A DNA stretch of 64,000 bases, from assembly GCA_965228445.1 (NCBI GenBank), contig OZ245813.1:1798001-1862000 (forward strand). Reading direction: 5' to 3'. The translations under genes were made by a program, and so were the position numbers. A model generated the notes under the pieces. The model had not been told where the DNA came from. It worked only from the letters and a program-made list of their open reading frames with translations, and made no database searches. How positions within the stretch are numbered: the first letter of the stretch is position 1; each line of letters begins with the position of its first letter. Of the stretch, positions 62,538-64,000 are shown piece after piece. The stretch comes from Thalassobaculum sp965228445. GTDB lineage: Bacteria; Pseudomonadota; Alphaproteobacteria; Thalassobaculales; Thalassobaculaceae.

Positions 62538-63005
62538 GTGGCGGTTTTTCTGTCCACATTCGCGAACAGGATCGACAAGAAGGGCCGGGTCTCGGTTCCT
62601 GCGACGTTCCGTGCCGCCCTCGATCAGGAGCGCTCCGGCAGCGTCATTCTCTACCCCTCCTTCAAGCATCCCTGCCTGGAAGGCTGCGGCGACGACCGGA
62701 TCGAGCAGATCGCCGAATCGATCGACGCGCTCGACGCCTTCTCCGAGGAAGCCGAAAACCTTCAGACCATCCTGGCCGACAGCGTGCGCCTGACCATCGA
62801 CGGCGACGGCCGCATCATGCTGCCCAAGGATCTGGCCGAGTTCGCCGGCATGGGCGAGACCGCCATGTTCGTCGGCCTCGGCAAGAGCTTCCAGGTGTGG
62901 GAGCCGGCCGCGTTCGAGGCGCACCGCAATGCCGCCCGCCAGCGCGCCCGCGACAAGGGCGCCACCCTGCGCATCGTGAAGCCGAACGAGGGGGGCGGGC
63001 GATGA
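62538..63005 (+). CDS. mraZ: Transcriptional regulator MraZ
   Basis: This 155-residue SpoVT/AbrB-like double-fold regulator is first gene of the division and cell-wall cluster. STFANRIDKKGRVSVPATFR and SVRLTIDGDGRIMLPKDLA are its two DNA-binding halves. The GTG at 62538 gives the start MAVFLST, as in alphaproteobacterial MraZ, with GAGGG just upstream. It overlaps rsmH by ATGA. It probably binds the five boxes upstream. Confidence 0.93.
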   Translation: MAVFLSTFANRIDKKGRVSVPATFRAALDQERSGSVILYPSFKHPCLEGCGDDRIEQIAESIDALDAFSEEAENLQTILADSVRLTIDGDGRIMLPKDLAEFAGMGETAMFVGLGKSFQVWEPAAFEAHRNAARQRARDKGATLRIVKPNEGGGR

Positions 63006-63976
63006 CCGGCTCCCTCCACATCTCCGTTCTGCTGGCCGAGGTCGTGACCGCCCTCGCGCCCAAGGCCGGCGAATGCCATCTGGACGGCACCTTCGGGGTC
63101 GGCGGCTATACCCGCGCGATCCTGGAGGCCGCCGACTGCACCGTCCTCGCCGTGGATCGCGACCCCGATGCGATCGCCCGAGCCCAGACCCTGGCGCAGG
63201 ATTTCGACGGCCGGCTGATCCCCCTGCACGGCCGATTCGGCGAGATGGACGCTCTCGCCCGCGACGCCGGCTACCCGAAACTCGACGGCATCGCCCTCGA
63301 TCTCGGCGTCTCCTCGCCCCAGCTCGACGAAGCCGAGCGCGGCTTCTCCTTCCGGTTCGACGGTCCGCTGGACATGCGCATGGAGAAGAACGGCCCGACC
63401 GCGGCCGACGTGGTGAACGAGGCAAGCGAGAAGGAACTGGCCGACATCATCTTCCATCTGGGCGAGGAGCGGTATGCCCGCCGCGTCGCCAAAGCGATCG
63501 TCACGGCACGGACGACGACGGCCATCCGGCGGACCGGCGAGCTTGCCGAGCTTGTCCGCCGGGTGGTGCCGTCCGCCCCGGATCGCAGCATCGATCCCGC
63601 GACCCGCACCTTCCAGGGCCTGCGCATTCATGTGAACCGAGAGCTGGAAGAGCTCGACCAGGGACTGGACGCGGCCGAGCGGCTGCTCGCGCCGGGCGGC
63701 CGGCTGGCGGTCGTCTCGTTCCATTCGCTTGAGGACCGGCGGGTGAAGACCTTCCTGCGCAAGCGCTCCGGCCGCACCGCCAACCCGTCGCGCCATACTC
63801 CCGACGCCATCGCCGGCAAGCCGGCCGAGCGTCAGCCGACCTTCACCCTGACCAGCGCGCGTCCGATCGCTCCCTCCGAGGAGGAGATCGCCCGCAACCC
63901 CCGCGCCCGCTCCGCCCGTCTGCGGGTGGGCCACCGCACGGATGCCCCGGCCTGGACCGGGCAGGAGGCAGCGTGA
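63002..63976 (+). CDS. rsmH: 16S rRNA (cytosine1402-N4)-methyltransferase
   Basis: This 324-residue methyltransferase RsmH (MraW) modifies C1402 of 16S rRNA with S-adenosylmethionine. HLDGTFGVGGYTRAIL (about 26-41) is the SAM-binding motif, followed by AVDRDPDAI and ALDLGVSSPQLDE. KTFLRKRS near 260 fits the family. The ATG at 63002 overlaps mraZ by four bases and its stop overlaps ftsL by one, so all three are coupled. Confidence 0.95.
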   Translation: MTGSLHISVLLAEVVTALAPKAGECHLDGTFGVGGYTRAILEAADCTVLAVDRDPDAIARAQTLAQDFDGRLIPLHGRFGEMDALARDAGYPKLDGIALDLGVSSPQLDEAERGFSFRFDGPLDMRMEKNGPTAADVVNEASEKELADIIFHLGEERYARRVAKAIVTARTTTAIRRTGELAELVRRVVPSAPDRSIDPATRTFQGLRIHVNRELEELDQGLDAAERLLAPGGRLAVVSFHSLEDRRVKTFLRKRSGRTANPSRHTPDAIAGKPAERQPTFTLTSARPIAPSEEEIARNPRARSARLRVGHRTDAPAWTGQEAA

Positions 63977-64000
63977 TGCGTCGCGTAACGATCCTTTGGT
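63976..64000 (+). CDS. ftsL: FtsL, N-terminal codons only
   Basis: Eight codons are visible, encoding MRRVTILW, as is typical of alphaproteobacterial FtsL, the small bitopic division protein next to rsmH. It starts inside the rsmH stop (TGATG). The remainder lies beyond the window. Confidence 0.8.

Overview
This window is about 64 kb of high-GC DNA from the chromosome of an alphaproteobacterium, most likely of the Rhodospirillales type (lineage is an inference). The grounds are: a four-subunit sarcosine oxidase operon (soxBDAG), an RNA leader in front of an ornithine/lysine decarboxylase gene that resembles the alphaproteobacterial speF motif, rnpB just upstream of mraZ-rsmH-ftsL, and an FtsL N-terminus and short MraZ start typical of this group. 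Most genes look chromosomal and metabolic. No insertion sequence, phage, CRISPR array or replication origin was seen.

Layout. 1-5.6 kb: two amidohydrolases, biotin transporter BioY, a class II aldolase and a SPOR-type lipoprotein. 5.6-10.4 kb: cupin, MFS and EamA transporters. 10.4-14.1 kb: small membrane protein, HD phosphohydrolase and a pair of large unrecognised proteins. 14.2-22 kb: ilvE, alpha/beta hydrolase, tRNA-Leu(UAA), TerC, beta-CASP nuclease, SDR and amidase. 22-26.7 kb: DUF3237, IlvD/Edd dehydratase, TusA-like, DUF1194 and LysR.

26.7-34.4 kb is the most unusual stretch. It has six minus-strand genes: an exported caspase-like protease, a DUF4384-type exported protein, another exported protein, two unrecognised proteins, and a membrane-anchored protein whose N-terminal half I read as a cryptic Lon-like (S16) serine-lysine protease domain. 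Several of these genes overlap by ATGA. I see no described system with this composition, and propose it as the candidate new system.

34.5-48.5 kb is one-carbon and small-molecule metabolism: an agmatinase-type ureohydrolase, YgfZ, soxBDAG followed by a coupled polytopic membrane protein, then hydroxyacid dehydrogenase, iron alcohol dehydrogenase, a 39-residue membrane peptide, DUF3750, GlcG and a GlcD-like flavoprotein. 48.9-55 kb: PilZ, TerB-DnaJ, ABC-F, two c-type cytochromes, EamA and a peptidoglycan amidase. 55-60.9 kb: decarboxylase with its leader, an apparently leaderless marR coupled to an EamA exporter, a protein with a flagellin-like N-terminus, and a CpxRA-like two-component pair.

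60.9-64 kb: rnpB, an AT-rich accessory insert with one membrane protein, five evenly spaced MraZ boxes, then mraZ, rsmH and the start of ftsL (the beginning of the division and cell-wall cluster).
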